Shown here: positions 6,852 to 14,964 of the stretch, one piece after another
Numbering within the stretch: position 1 is the first letter of the stretch
Layout of the letters: each line of letters opens with the position of its first letter
DNA from: Verrucomicrobiota bacterium
GTDB taxonomy: Bacteria; Verrucomicrobiota; Verrucomicrobiia; Opitutales; Opitutaceae
DNA: 37,583 bases
Reading direction: 5' to 3'
Assembly: GCA_023430565.1 (NCBI GenBank)
Contig: JAEZAD010000073.1
Coordinates: 1 to 37,583 of the forward strand
Notes under the pieces: model-generated
Told to the model about the DNA's origin: nothing
The model's input: only the letters and a program-made list of their open reading frames with translations
Databases searched by the model: none
Made by a program: the position numbers and the translations under genes

Positions 6852-9479
6852 TTAGCCGAGGATCTCGCGGAGTTTTTCCTGGAGGCGGCGGCGGGTGAAG
6901 GGTTTTTGGAGGAAGAGCAGCGGGCCGCTGCGCGCGAGTTCGCTGATGCGTTCGTTTTCGCTGTAGCCGCTGACGAGCAGGACGCGCACGCCGGGCGAGA
7001 TGGCGCGAAGCGCGGCGAGGGTTTCCTCGCCGTCGAGGCCGGGCATCGTGAGATCGAGGGAAACGAGGTCGAAGCCGCCGGGGTCGCGGCTGAAGAGCGC
7101 AATGCCTTCGGCGCCGTCGCTGGCGGTGACCACGGTGAAGCCAAAGGAGGCGATGAGCTGGGCGGCGACCTCGCGCACCGGCGCCTCGTCGTCGATGACG
7201 AGAACCTTGCCTTTCTGTTGCCAGGGCGTGGCGGACGGCGTGCTGCGGGGGACGACGGCGTGATCGGGCGCGGGCGGCATGATCAGCGTAAAGGTGGAGC
7301 CAAGTCCGAGTTCGCTGCGGACGTGGAGTGCGCCCGAGTGGGCGCGAACAATGCCGAGCACGGCGGCGAGTCCGAGGCCGCGACCGGTGAATTTGGTCGT
7401 GAAGAACGGGTCGAAAATCTTGGCGAGGGTGTCGGAGCCCATGCCGCAGCCATTGTCGCGGACCTCGAGGAAGACGTAATCGCCAGGTGCGAGGAGTTCG
7501 CCGAAGCGAGCTTGGTTGAGGAGTGCGCGGTCGAACGGGCGACGGCCGGTCGCGACGACGATTTCGCCGCCGGCGGCGCCGAGGGCCTCGCCGGCATTGA
7601 GGATGAGGTTCATCACGATCTGCCGGATCTGGGTGGCGTCGGCCGAGATGATCGTGGGACGGAGCGAGAGTGCGAGTTCGACGCGGGCGCGCGGCGACAA
7701 CGAGCCTTTGAGGAGGGGCAGCGTGTCGGTGACGATTTGCGACAGATCGACGGGCTCGACGAGAAACTGGCCGCGGCCGGAGTAAGCGAGCATCTGCTGG
7801 CAGAGGTCGGCGGCGCGGCCGGCGCCGGACTCGATTTTGCGCAGATGATCGACGATGGCGGAATCGACGTCGGGTCGGTGGCGGGCGAGGCTGGCGTGGC
7901 CGAGGATGCCGGTGAGGAGGTTGTTGAAATCGTGGGCGATGCCGCCGGCGAGGAGCCCGAGGCTTTCGAGTTTCTGGCTTTCGAGAAGTTTACGTTCGAG
8001 GGTGAGCTTCGCGGCCTCGGCCTGTTTTCGGTCGGTGATGTCGATCGCGAGCCCGTCGATGAAGAGCAGTTGTCCGTCGGGCGCATAGACGCCGCGGCCG
8101 CGGGAGAGGACCCATTTTTCGCGACCGGTGCGCGGGCGGAGACGGTATTCGACTTCGAAATCGCACTGGTCGGCGAGGGCGGTGCGGGTGGCGGTGCGAA
8201 CGCGTTCGAGGTCGTCGGGGTGGGTGAAGTCGCGAAGGTGGACGGCGCCGCTGACGAATTCTTCCGGGCGGGAGCCGGTGAGGGCGTAGGCGCCTTCGCT
8301 CACAAAGAGGGTGGTCAGCTGTTTATCGTAACGGGCGCGAAAGGCCATGCCGGGGAGGGCGTGCAGGAGGTTGTCGAGCTGGCGGCGGTTTTCCTCGAGT
8401 TCGGCGGTGCGTTCGGCGACAAGGCGTTCGACGACGATGGCGCGGCGCGCGACGCCGCCGACCAGGCTGGCGAGCAACGCGGTGACGAGGAGGCCGGACC
8501 CGAGCCAGAGTTGGGGAAGATGATCGTCCTGTTCCGCGAGCCAGGTGGCGGAGGAACGATAACGTGCGAGCCAGCGACGGCCGCCGAATTCGAACGAATA
8601 TTCGTGCGCCGAGCTGGCGCGAAAATCGGCCTCGGTGACGGCCGGCGCGATCGATGGACGGTCGCCGGCCGGGCGGTAGTAGAGGAGGCGTTGCGCGGGG
8701 TCGCTGGCGGTGTCGTCGATGTAGAGCGTGTCGGCCGCAACCTCGCGTTGGCGGAGGTAACTTTGTTCGAGCATCTCTTCGACGCGAAACACGCCTTGGA
8801 CGAAGCCGATGCATTCCGGCGCGCCGGGGGAGCGTTCGGTGAAAACGGGGCAGGCGATGACGATGCCGCGGTGGCCCTGAACGAGGGCGAACTGGGCGCT
8901 GGCGACGAGTTGGCCGGACTGGCGGGCTTTTTCGAGAAAGGGAAGGGAGGGAGCGTTTTGGACGTCGAAGCCGAACGCGCGTTCGTTGCCGGCGAACGGT
9001 TCAACAAAGAGGATGGGGAAATGCTCGGCGCGATCGGGCGCGCGAATCATTGGCGCATCGGGTGAGCCGCCCGAGCGCGTGAACTCGAAGGGCTGGCCGA
9101 GTTCGGCGGTGACCGCCTGCTCGAGGCGCGCGCGCTCGGATGCGGGAACGATGGGGATCCACTGGAGCGCGGCGATGCCCGGGTAGCGGGTGAGGATTTC
9201 GGAGGCGACGGAGCGGAATTCGGCGCGTTCGACGGTGCCGCTGCCTTCGAAGAGGCTTTTCAGCGCGTAGACGGCGGCGACGTAATAGTTGATGACCTCG
9301 CGGGTGAGGGCGTGGCGGATTTCGGCGCGGCGGGCGAATTCGGCCTCCTGGTGCTCGGCCTGCAAGCGGCGGCTGCGATGATGAATCGCGAAAGACACGG
9401 CGATGCCCACGACGGCGATGAGAACAACGAGAAGAAGGTGGCGGCTCGGCTGGGCGAGTGCGCGCTGGGGAGTCGGCAT
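6852..9479 (-). CDS. CHASE-PAS hybrid sensor histidine kinase with C-terminal receiver
   Basis: 875 residues. Order: first membrane helix (about 14-32, LLLVVLIAVVGIAVSFAIHH), extracytoplasmic CHASE domain (about 50-300, with YPGIAALQWIPIVP and FPILFVEPFAGNERAFGFDV), second membrane helix (about 325-345), PAS/PAC region, HisKA with the acceptor His in GGIAHDFNNLLTGILGH, HATPase with LILNAGEAL, DNGCGM and GRGLGLAAVLG, and a receiver domain with VIDDEAPVRE and the acceptor Asp in LVSLDLTMPGLDG. CHASE domains bind small ligands outside the cell; the ligand is unknown. ATG 9479 is chosen; the longer frame starts with TTG at 9575, right after the glyA terminator. No separate output regulator is adjacent. 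Confidence 0.92.
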   Translation of the reverse strand: MPTPQRALAQPSRHLLLVVLIAVVGIAVSFAIHHRSRRLQAEHQEAEFARRAEIRHALTREVINYYVAAVYALKSLFEGSGTVERAEFRSVASEILTRYPGIAALQWIPIVPASERARLEQAVTAELGQPFEFTRSGGSPDAPMIRAPDRAEHFPILFVEPFAGNERAFGFDVQNAPSLPFLEKARQSGQLVASAQFALVQGHRGIVIACPVFTERSPGAPECIGFVQGVFRVEEMLEQSYLRQREVAADTLYIDDTASDPAQRLLYYRPAGDRPSIAPAVTEADFRASSAHEYSFEFGGRRWLARYRSSATWLAEQDDHLPQLWLGSGLLVTALLASLVGGVARRAIVVERLVAERTAELEENRRQLDNLLHALPGMAFRARYDKQLTTLFVSEGAYALTGSRPEEFVSGAVHLRDFTHPDDLERVRTATRTALADQCDFEVEYRLRPRTGREKWVLSRGRGVYAPDGQLLFIDGLAIDITDRKQAEAAKLTLERKLLESQKLESLGLLAGGIAHDFNNLLTGILGHASLARHRPDVDSAIVDHLRKIESGAGRAADLCQQMLAYSGRGQFLVEPVDLSQIVTDTLPLLKGSLSPRARVELALSLRPTIISADATQIRQIVMNLILNAGEALGAAGGEIVVATGRRPFDRALLNQARFGELLAPGDYVFLEVRDNGCGMGSDTLAKIFDPFFTTKFTGRGLGLAAVLGIVRAHSGALHVRSELGLGSTFTLIMPPAPDHAVVPRSTPSATPWQQKGKVLVIDDEAPVREVAAQLIASFGFTVVTASDGAEGIALFSRDPGGFDLVSLDLTMPGLDGEETLAALRAISPGVRVLLVSGYSENERISELARSGPLLFLQKPFTRRRLQEKLREILG

Positions 9480-9576
9480 GGATTCGGCGGCGGAGCATGA
9501 CGCGCGCCGCGCGGGCCTCGCAAGCGTGAGTGCGAGTTGATCTTCGAGAAGCGTTTCGCCTCTGGGCGGGACCAAT

Positions 9577-9602
9577 AAAAAAGGCGGGTCGCGAGACCCG
9601 CC
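9577..9602 (-). terminator. Rho-independent terminator of glyA
   Basis: Read on the minus strand: GGCGGGTC, loop TCGC, GACCCGCC, then six T. The 8-bp stem is perfect and GC-rich (9583-9590 with 9595-9602), and the T-run is 9582-9577. It lies about 30 bases past the glyA stop. Confidence 0.88.
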
Positions 9603-9630
9603 CGACGAAGAATCCTCGCTGCGCGCCGAA

Positions 9631-10899
9631 TCAGCCGAGGCGGTAGGGGAGCGGGAAGCGGGCGGTCAGAGCGAGGACGCGCTGTTTCGTTTCGGCGATG
9701 GCGGTCGTTTCGCGATCGGTGCCGATGGCGGCGAGCACGGCGTCAATGTTGGAGGCAATCTCTTCCATGTCGGCCTCGCGAAGGCCGCGGCTGGTCACGG
9801 CGGGGGTGCCGAGGCGGATGCCGGAGCCTTGGAAGGGCGAGCGGGTTTCGAACGGCACGGTGTTCTTGTTGCAGGTGATGTTCGCGAGATCGAGGGACTC
9901 CTGCGCTTTCTTGGCGGTGAGCTCGGGGAACTTCGTGCGGAGGTCGATGAGGAAGAGGTGATTGTCGGTGCCGCCGGAAACGAGTTTGTAGCCGCGGGAA
10001 AGGAAGGCGGCGGCGAGCGCTTTCGCGTTTTTGACGATCTGCTCGGAGTAGGCCTTGAACTCGGGTTTCAGGCACTCGCCGAAGCAGACGGCCTTGGCGG
10101 CGATGACGTGCATGAGGGGACCGCCCTGCGTGCCGGGGAAAACGGCGGAATCGATGGCTTTGGCGTGGGCGGCGCGGCACATGATCAAGCCGCCGCGCGG
10201 GCCGCGCAGGGTTTTGTGCGTCGTGGTCGTGACGAAATCGGCGTGCGGGATCGGTGAAGGATGGACGCCGGCGGCGACGAGGCCGGCGATATGCGCGATG
10301 TCGGCAAAGAGGAGCGCGCCGACGCTCTTCGCGATTTCGGCCATGCGGGCGAAGTCGATGATGCGCGAGTAGGCGCTGGCGCCGACGGTGATCATCTTCG
10401 GTTTCTCGCGCTGGGCGACGGCGGCGAGTTCGTCGTAGTCGATGAGGCCGTTGTCCTCGCGGACGCCGTATTGGCAGAAGTTGTAGAGCTTGCCGGAGAA
10501 GTTGGCGGGGTTGCCGTGGGTGAGGTGGCCGCCGTGGCTGAGATTCATGCCGAGGAGCTTGTCGCCCGGCTGGAGGACGGAGGCGTAGACGGCGGCGTTG
10601 GCCTGCGCACCGGAGTGCGGCTGGACGTTGGCGTGCTCGGCGCCGAAGAGCTGCTTGGCGCGCTCGATCGCGAGGAGCTCGATCTTGTCGACGTATTCAC
10701 AACCGCCATACCAGCGCTTCGCGGGGTAGCCCTCGGCGTATTTGTTGGTGAGCACGCTGCCCTGCGCCTCCATGACGGCGGGGTAGGTGAAGTTTTCCGA
10801 GGCGATGAGCTCGATGTGGCTCTGCTGGCGATGGAACTCTTCCGCGATGGCGGAGTAGACGAGCGGGTCGAGGGATTGAAGCGGCGAGGCGTTGAGCAT
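9631..10899 (-). CDS. glyA: Serine hydroxymethyltransferase
   Basis: 422 residues, the usual family length. GlyA converts serine and tetrahydrofolate to glycine and 5,10-methylene-tetrahydrofolate using PLP. Signatures: ELIASENFTYPAVMEAQGS (30-48), TNKYAEGYP (51-59), the active-site lysine K229 in TTTTHKTLRGPRGG, and the FADIAHIAGLVAAG strand with the PLP-contacting Asp. ATG 10899 gives the standard N-terminus; the frame is open further upstream but only through an intergenic inverted repeat. It is last in a minus-strand run purD, phosphatase, glyA, with a strong terminator after it. PurD consumes glycine and purine synthesis needs one-carbon units, so the grouping makes metabolic sense. Confidence 0.96.
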   Translation of the reverse strand: MLNASPLQSLDPLVYSAIAEEFHRQQSHIELIASENFTYPAVMEAQGSVLTNKYAEGYPAKRWYGGCEYVDKIELLAIERAKQLFGAEHANVQPHSGAQANAAVYASVLQPGDKLLGMNLSHGGHLTHGNPANFSGKLYNFCQYGVREDNGLIDYDELAAVAQREKPKMITVGASAYSRIIDFARMAEIAKSVGALLFADIAHIAGLVAAGVHPSPIPHADFVTTTTHKTLRGPRGGLIMCRAAHAKAIDSAVFPGTQGGPLMHVIAAKAVCFGECLKPEFKAYSEQIVKNAKALAAAFLSRGYKLVSGGTDNHLFLIDLRTKFPELTAKKAQESLDLANITCNKNTVPFETRSPFQGSGIRLGTPAVTSRGLREADMEEIASNIDAVLAAIGTDRETTAIAETKQRVLALTARFPLPYRLG

Positions 10900-10906
10900 G
10901 GGAGAA

Positions 10907-10988
10907 ATTTTCGATTTTGAATTCCGATTTTCGAATGGGTGCGAGGCGATCAGCAAGGAGCGAAAATCGAGAGGCGGAAATCGAAAAT
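10907..10988. repeat. Imperfect inverted repeat of CGATTTTCG units
   Basis: Outer arms ATTTTCGATTT (10907-10917) and AAATCGAAAAT (10978-10988) are perfect complements, as are inner arms CGATTTTCG (10925-10933) and CGAAAATCG (10961-10969). It fills the gap between the phosphatase and glyA and its distal arm reaches into the phosphatase stop codon. In the mRNA it would form a long AT-rich hairpin just before the glyA start. Confidence 0.75.
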
Positions 10989-11473
10989 CACTGCGGTCGG
11001 GGAGCCAGGCGCGTCTTAAGAAATTCGACGAGGGAGGGGATGGCATCGACCATTTCGTCGCGGCAGAGCTCGTAGACGCCGAGGGGGCCGCCGAAGGGAT
11101 CGGGAATCTCCTTGTCGGCGCCGGCGGGCATGAACTCGCGGAAGAGATGAATGTGTTTCGGCGGCGGATCGGCCTGGAGCTGGATCATCGCGCGGTGCGA
11201 CTCGGTCATGCAGATGACGACGGCGGCGCGGTCGAGCATCTCCTGGGTGAGCGGGCGGCTGGTGTGCCGGGCGATGTCGATGCCGACTTTCTTGAGCGCA
11301 GTGACGGAGTTTTCGGAAACGCGTTCGCCCGTGCGGGCGGCGACGCCGGCGGACTCGACTTTGACGGAGCGGAGCGGCTCGGGTTGCGCGGCGAGGGCGT
11401 GTTGCAACAAGCCGGCGGCCATGGGGCTGCGGCAGATGTTGGCGGTGCAAACGACGAGCACGATGTCGGGCAT
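10988..11473 (-). CDS. Low-molecular-weight protein-tyrosine phosphatase family protein
   Basis: 161 residues. The P-loop CTANICRS (C9 nucleophile, R15) fits CX5RS, and the general-acid Asp is in IPDPFGG near the C-terminus. In this family the residue before the second Cys helps set specificity: Thr is found in the protein-arginine phosphatase YwlE, Ile in tyrosine phosphatases. Here it is Ile (I13), favouring phosphotyrosine; this is inference from family knowledge. The position next to glyA recalls the ywlE-rpiB-glyA neighbourhood of Bacillus, but without rpiB. ATG 11473 is preferred to TTG 11500. It is 73 bases downstream of purD on the same strand. Confidence 0.88.
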   Translation of the reverse strand: MPDIVLVVCTANICRSPMAAGLLQHALAAQPEPLRSVKVESAGVAARTGERVSENSVTALKKVGIDIARHTSRPLTQEMLDRAAVVICMTESHRAMIQLQADPPPKHIHLFREFMPAGADKEIPDPFGGPLGVYELCRDEMVDAIPSLVEFLKTRLAPRPQ

Positions 11474-11546
11474 GGCGACGAAGGTCCGAATGGACACCAA
11501 ATCCCCGGGTTTGCAAAGAACGGAGTCGGGGTGCGGTGCGAACGGG

Positions 11547-12821
11547 TCAGGCGCGGCGGAGCTGGCGGGCGCCGATGTCGCGGCGAAAATATTTGCTCGT
11601 GCACTGAATCGCGTCGCAGACGGCGTAGGCGTCGACCGATGCGTGGCGCAGCGTGGGAGCGAGCGCGGTGACGCCGAGAACGCGGCCGCCGTTGGTGACG
11701 AGGTGGCCGGCGGAGTTTTTTGCCGTGCCGGCGTGGAAGATGGAGACGGACGTGGGGAGCACGCGCGGCAGGCCGATGGCGTCGCCCTTGGGGTGGGCGT
11801 TGGGGTAACCGCGGGCGGCGACGACGACGCAGAGCGCGTGTTCGGAGCGAACCTTCAGCGGCACGCGCGCGAGCTCGCCGCGGGCGGCGGCCCAGAGCAG
11901 TTCGAGAACGTCGGTTTCGAGGCGCGGGAGGACGACCTGGGTTTCGGGATCGCCGAAGCGGGTGTTGTATTCGAGCACGCTGGGGCCGTTGGGCGTAAGC
12001 ATGATGCCGATGAAAAGCGTGCCCACAAAGTGAATACCTTCGGCGGCGATAGCATCGACGGAAGGGCGGACGATTTCGCGGTCGATGCGCGCGAGCAGCG
12101 CGGGCGTGACGACCTCGGCGGGGGAGTAGGTGCCCATGCCGCCGGTGTTGGGGCCGGTGTCGCCGTCGCCGATGCGCTTGTGATCCTGCGAGGTGGGGAG
12201 AACGACGTAGTCGCGGCCGGAAACGACGACGAGGATGGAGGTTTCTTCGCCCACGAGGCAGTCTTCGATGAGCACCTTGGACTGGCTCGGGAGGGAAAGG
12301 AGATCGCGCACGGCTGTCTCTGCTTCGGCGTGGTTTTGCGCGACGACGACACCTTTGCCGGCGGCGAGGCCGTCGGCCTTGACGACGATCGGCGCGGGGC
12401 GCGCGCGAATGTAGGCGATCGCGTCGTCGGGGTCGGAGAAGAAGGCGGCGGGCGCGGTGGGGATGTTATACTTCTGAAGGATTTCCTTCGTGTAGATTTT
12501 CGAAGCTTCGAGGCGGGCACCGTCGGCTTTCGGGCCGTAGGCGGGGATGCCGAGTTTGGTGAGTTCGTCGACGAGGCCGAGGGCGAGAGGGACTTCGGGG
12601 CCGACGACGACGAATTCGATTTTTTCCTTTTGTGCGAACGAGACCAGACCCCTGACGTCGTCGGCGGCGATGGGCACGCAGGTGGCGAGTTCGGCGATGC
12701 CGGGATTACCGGGTGCGCAGAAAAGTTTCGGGCGAGCGGGCGAGCGATGGAGGGCGGTGACGAGGGCGTGTTCGCGTCCGCCGGAGCCGACGACGAGCAC
12801 GGTGCGGGGTAGGTTGGGCAT
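11547..12821 (-). CDS. purD: Phosphoribosylamine-glycine ligase
   Basis: 424 residues, full length. PurD (GAR synthetase) joins glycine to phosphoribosylamine with ATP in purine synthesis. N-terminal VLVVGSGGREHAL (8-20) is the PurD signature; the ATP-grasp part shows VVKADGLAAGKGVVVAQ and the metal-binding NTRFGDPETQVVLPRL; a C-terminal domain with GRVLGVTALAPT follows. Start ATG 12821. It heads the minus-strand run purD, phosphatase, glyA. A dispersed repeat separates it from the LOG-like gene upstream. Confidence 0.96.
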   Translation of the reverse strand: MPNLPRTVLVVGSGGREHALVTALHRSPARPKLFCAPGNPGIAELATCVPIAADDVRGLVSFAQKEKIEFVVVGPEVPLALGLVDELTKLGIPAYGPKADGARLEASKIYTKEILQKYNIPTAPAAFFSDPDDAIAYIRARPAPIVVKADGLAAGKGVVVAQNHAEAETAVRDLLSLPSQSKVLIEDCLVGEETSILVVVSGRDYVVLPTSQDHKRIGDGDTGPNTGGMGTYSPAEVVTPALLARIDREIVRPSVDAIAAEGIHFVGTLFIGIMLTPNGPSVLEYNTRFGDPETQVVLPRLETDVLELLWAAARGELARVPLKVRSEHALCVVVAARGYPNAHPKGDAIGLPRVLPTSVSIFHAGTAKNSAGHLVTNGGRVLGVTALAPTLRHASVDAYAVCDAIQCTSKYFRRDIGARQLRRA

Positions 12822-12863
12822 GAAGGTTGGTTTGGGCGCGAACGTAGAGGCGAGTGTGGCCCT

Positions 12864-12892
12864 GGATTCTTCGCTTCGCTCAGAATGACAGG
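12864..12892. repeat. Dispersed short palindromic repeat, copy 2
   Basis: Identical over the 29-base core to copy 1 at 2990-3018 and in the same orientation. It lies in the 93-base gap between the LOG-like gene and purD, both on the minus strand. Confidence 0.8.
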
Positions 12893-12914
12893 AAGGGGGG
12901 GGTGACAGACCGCC

Positions 12915-14822
12915 CTAGAGCACCTGGAGCTTCTTACGGTAGAATGACACGACTTCGTCGGGATCGTCGGTGAAGAGGATGTAGTCGGCGATCCAGGCGG
13001 GGGCTCGTTTGGTGACGATCATCTCGCGGATCTGTTTGCGGAGATCGCCCCAGAAGCGGGCGTTGAAGAAAACGTAGGGGACGCGCGGGCGGATGCCGAG
13101 TTTGAGGTTGCACATCTCGATGCCGATCTCCTCGAGCGTGCCGACGCCGCCGACGTTGAAGATGCAAAAGTCCGCGGCTTCGAACCATTTTTGGCGGAAG
13201 TGGCGGGAGGACTCCTGGAACGTATTGAAAAAGTCGACACCGAGCTCGGGTGGCTGGGCTTCGAGTTCGAGGAAGCAGGCGCCGGTGAGCGCGCCTTTGC
13301 TGCGAGCCTGCTCGGTGGCGAGGCGCATGACGCCGCCGCCGCCGCCGGTAAGGACGCCGAGATTGTGGCCGAAGAAACCGGTGAGCTTGTCGACGAGGCC
13401 GGAGATGCGGGCGGTATCCGGCGCGTCGAGACCGACGGCGGAACCGTAGAAGGCGAGGATGGTGCACTCCTGGAATTTGCGGGCGGTTTCCTCGCGGACG
13501 AAAAAGCCGTGGTCCTTCTTGTAGGTGTGGAGATAGAGGTCGCCGCTCATCTCGTCATACCAGTAGACCTGGAGGCCGATGGCATCGAACATGTCGAGCC
13601 GCGCGTGGGCGTTGCTCGAAAGGAAGTAGCCGTGGGTGCGCGAGGCGTGGCGAAAGATGAGACGTTTGGGGCGGACCTCGCCGATGCGGGTGACGAGCTC
13701 GGTGTGCTCGAGGAGATCGGGAAAGTAATCGAGGATGAGGGTGTCGGCGTTGTCCGCGGCGGCGTCGAGCGCCTGGATCATGGTGCGGTGGCCGCCGGCA
13801 TCGCCGTTTTCGCCGAGGATTTTTTTCAGGTCGTCGCCGGAGCGGACGAAGAGCGAGCGATTCTCCATCGTGGCGCTCTGGTGTTTGACGGTGATCTTGG
13901 TGCGCGGCTTGGACTCGGCGTTGTCGCGTGGAGGATGAGCGTCGATCGCCTTGTAGAGGTCGTTGGCGGTGGTGAAGAGCCGCTGGCGTTTCTTGGCGAG
14001 GGTCTTGAACTCGGGATCGCTGGCTTCGGGGGCGCGGAAAATTTCGACGGAGACGAGCGGATTTACCACGGGTTGGTCGCCCGAGTTGTAGATCTCGAGC
14101 ATGATGTTCGTGCCGAAAGTCTTGATGGGATCGAGCAGGACGGCGCTGGTGTGGATGCCGAAGTTGCCGCGGCCCTGGTTGAGCACGACGAAGTGCTCTT
14201 TCAAATACATCGAGCAGCTCGTGAGGATGCCGGAGTGCGGCGGGATGGTGAGGGGGGAAGCCTCGTGGCGGATCTGGACCTTGTCGATGAACGCGCGGCC
14301 GGCGTTGCCGCTGACGATGCGTTCGAAGTTCAGGCGCTGGAGCTTGGGGTTGAGCGTGTAGGAGACCTGGTGAGGGGTGAGGTAGACGCGGCCGTCGCGA
14401 TCGATGGAGATGGTGTTGGGCAGCTTGAGGCGGTTTTCTTTCACGGCCTCCCAGATTTCCGCGGTGGAAAGTTTGCAGGCGGCGGGGGCGTAGAAGAGGC
14501 GGCCGACGGGCGCGCCGGAGCGCATCAGTTTTTTCCAATAGGGGGCGTTGGGAAAACTGGGATCGAAGATGAAGGCATCGACATCGAGTTCGAGGCGGTT
14601 GCCTTCGACGCGCGGCGAGCCGTGGGTGAGCATCTCGATGCCGATGCGGGCGAGGGAGCTGCGCTCGGTGAATTTGAGCTCGGGCAGCTGGGTCTTGAGG
14701 AAATCGAATTCGGCGGGGTTGCGGGGCCAGAATGCCAGGGTGAGCGCGACGGTGCGTTCGTCCTTGTTTTTTACGGTAAGGATCTGGCCGTCCTGGCTGG
14801 TCCAGAATTGATCGGAATTCAT
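12915..14822 (-). CDS. Large protein with C-terminal LOG/Rossmann nucleotide-binding domain and unassigned N-terminal part
   Basis: 635 residues. The C-terminal part (about 453-635) fits the LOG/lysine-decarboxylase-like Rossmann family: ILAFYGSAVG (455-464), GGGGGVM (493-499), and GGVGTLEEIG (558-567). The motif is usually PGGxGTxxE; here the leading Pro is Val. Many members are nucleotide-5'-monophosphate phosphoribohydrolases. The first 450 residues are far longer than anything in ordinary LOG proteins. One stretch (about 199-262: SGILTSCSMYLKE, then GIHTSAVLLDP and NIMLEIYNSGDQPVVNP) recalls the dUTPase/dCTP deaminase fold by eye; that is a weak resemblance. A further segment (about 345-425) looks globular and is not recognised. 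ATG 14822 is the start; the longer frame runs into the divergent FKBP upstream region. Confidence 0.85.
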   Translation of the reverse strand: MNSDQFWTSQDGQILTVKNKDERTVALTLAFWPRNPAEFDFLKTQLPELKFTERSSLARIGIEMLTHGSPRVEGNRLELDVDAFIFDPSFPNAPYWKKLMRSGAPVGRLFYAPAACKLSTAEIWEAVKENRLKLPNTISIDRDGRVYLTPHQVSYTLNPKLQRLNFERIVSGNAGRAFIDKVQIRHEASPLTIPPHSGILTSCSMYLKEHFVVLNQGRGNFGIHTSAVLLDPIKTFGTNIMLEIYNSGDQPVVNPLVSVEIFRAPEASDPEFKTLAKKRQRLFTTANDLYKAIDAHPPRDNAESKPRTKITVKHQSATMENRSLFVRSGDDLKKILGENGDAGGHRTMIQALDAAADNADTLILDYFPDLLEHTELVTRIGEVRPKRLIFRHASRTHGYFLSSNAHARLDMFDAIGLQVYWYDEMSGDLYLHTYKKDHGFFVREETARKFQECTILAFYGSAVGLDAPDTARISGLVDKLTGFFGHNLGVLTGGGGGVMRLATEQARSKGALTGACFLELEAQPPELGVDFFNTFQESSRHFRQKWFEAADFCIFNVGGVGTLEEIGIEMCNLKLGIRPRVPYVFFNARFWGDLRKQIREMIVTKRAPAWIADYILFTDDPDEVVSFYRKKLQVL

Positions 14823-14964
14823 GAAAAGGTGCGATTGAGGGCGGATCGAGAGGGGGAGACAAGCGGGGAGTAATTGTTTGCTATCGAAGGGGCCGGGTGG
14901 CAGACCCGAAAACTTCGCGGCACAAAACGTGTTCGCGGATTTCACATATCGCTTCCTTCCCCTC

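Noticed and set aside
6906..9065. A 719-codon open frame on the plus strand opposite the hybrid kinase gene
   Set aside because: Its product is a Gly/Glu/Ala/Val-rich string without any domain, as expected antisense to a GC-rich gene with strong codon-position bias; the minus strand has a full domain set.
9607..9628. Sequence near the glyA stop resembling the dispersed repeat core (19 of 24 bases)
   Set aside because: It overlaps the area between terminator and gene and lacks the full core; too degenerate to call as a copy.
11151..12812. 553-codon plus-strand frame opposite purD and the phosphatase
   Set aside because: Same compositional artefact; purD and the phosphatase have all family motifs.
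13191..14873. 560-codon plus-strand frame opposite the LOG-like gene
   Set aside because: Low-complexity Gly/Glu-rich product; the minus strand has LOG motifs.
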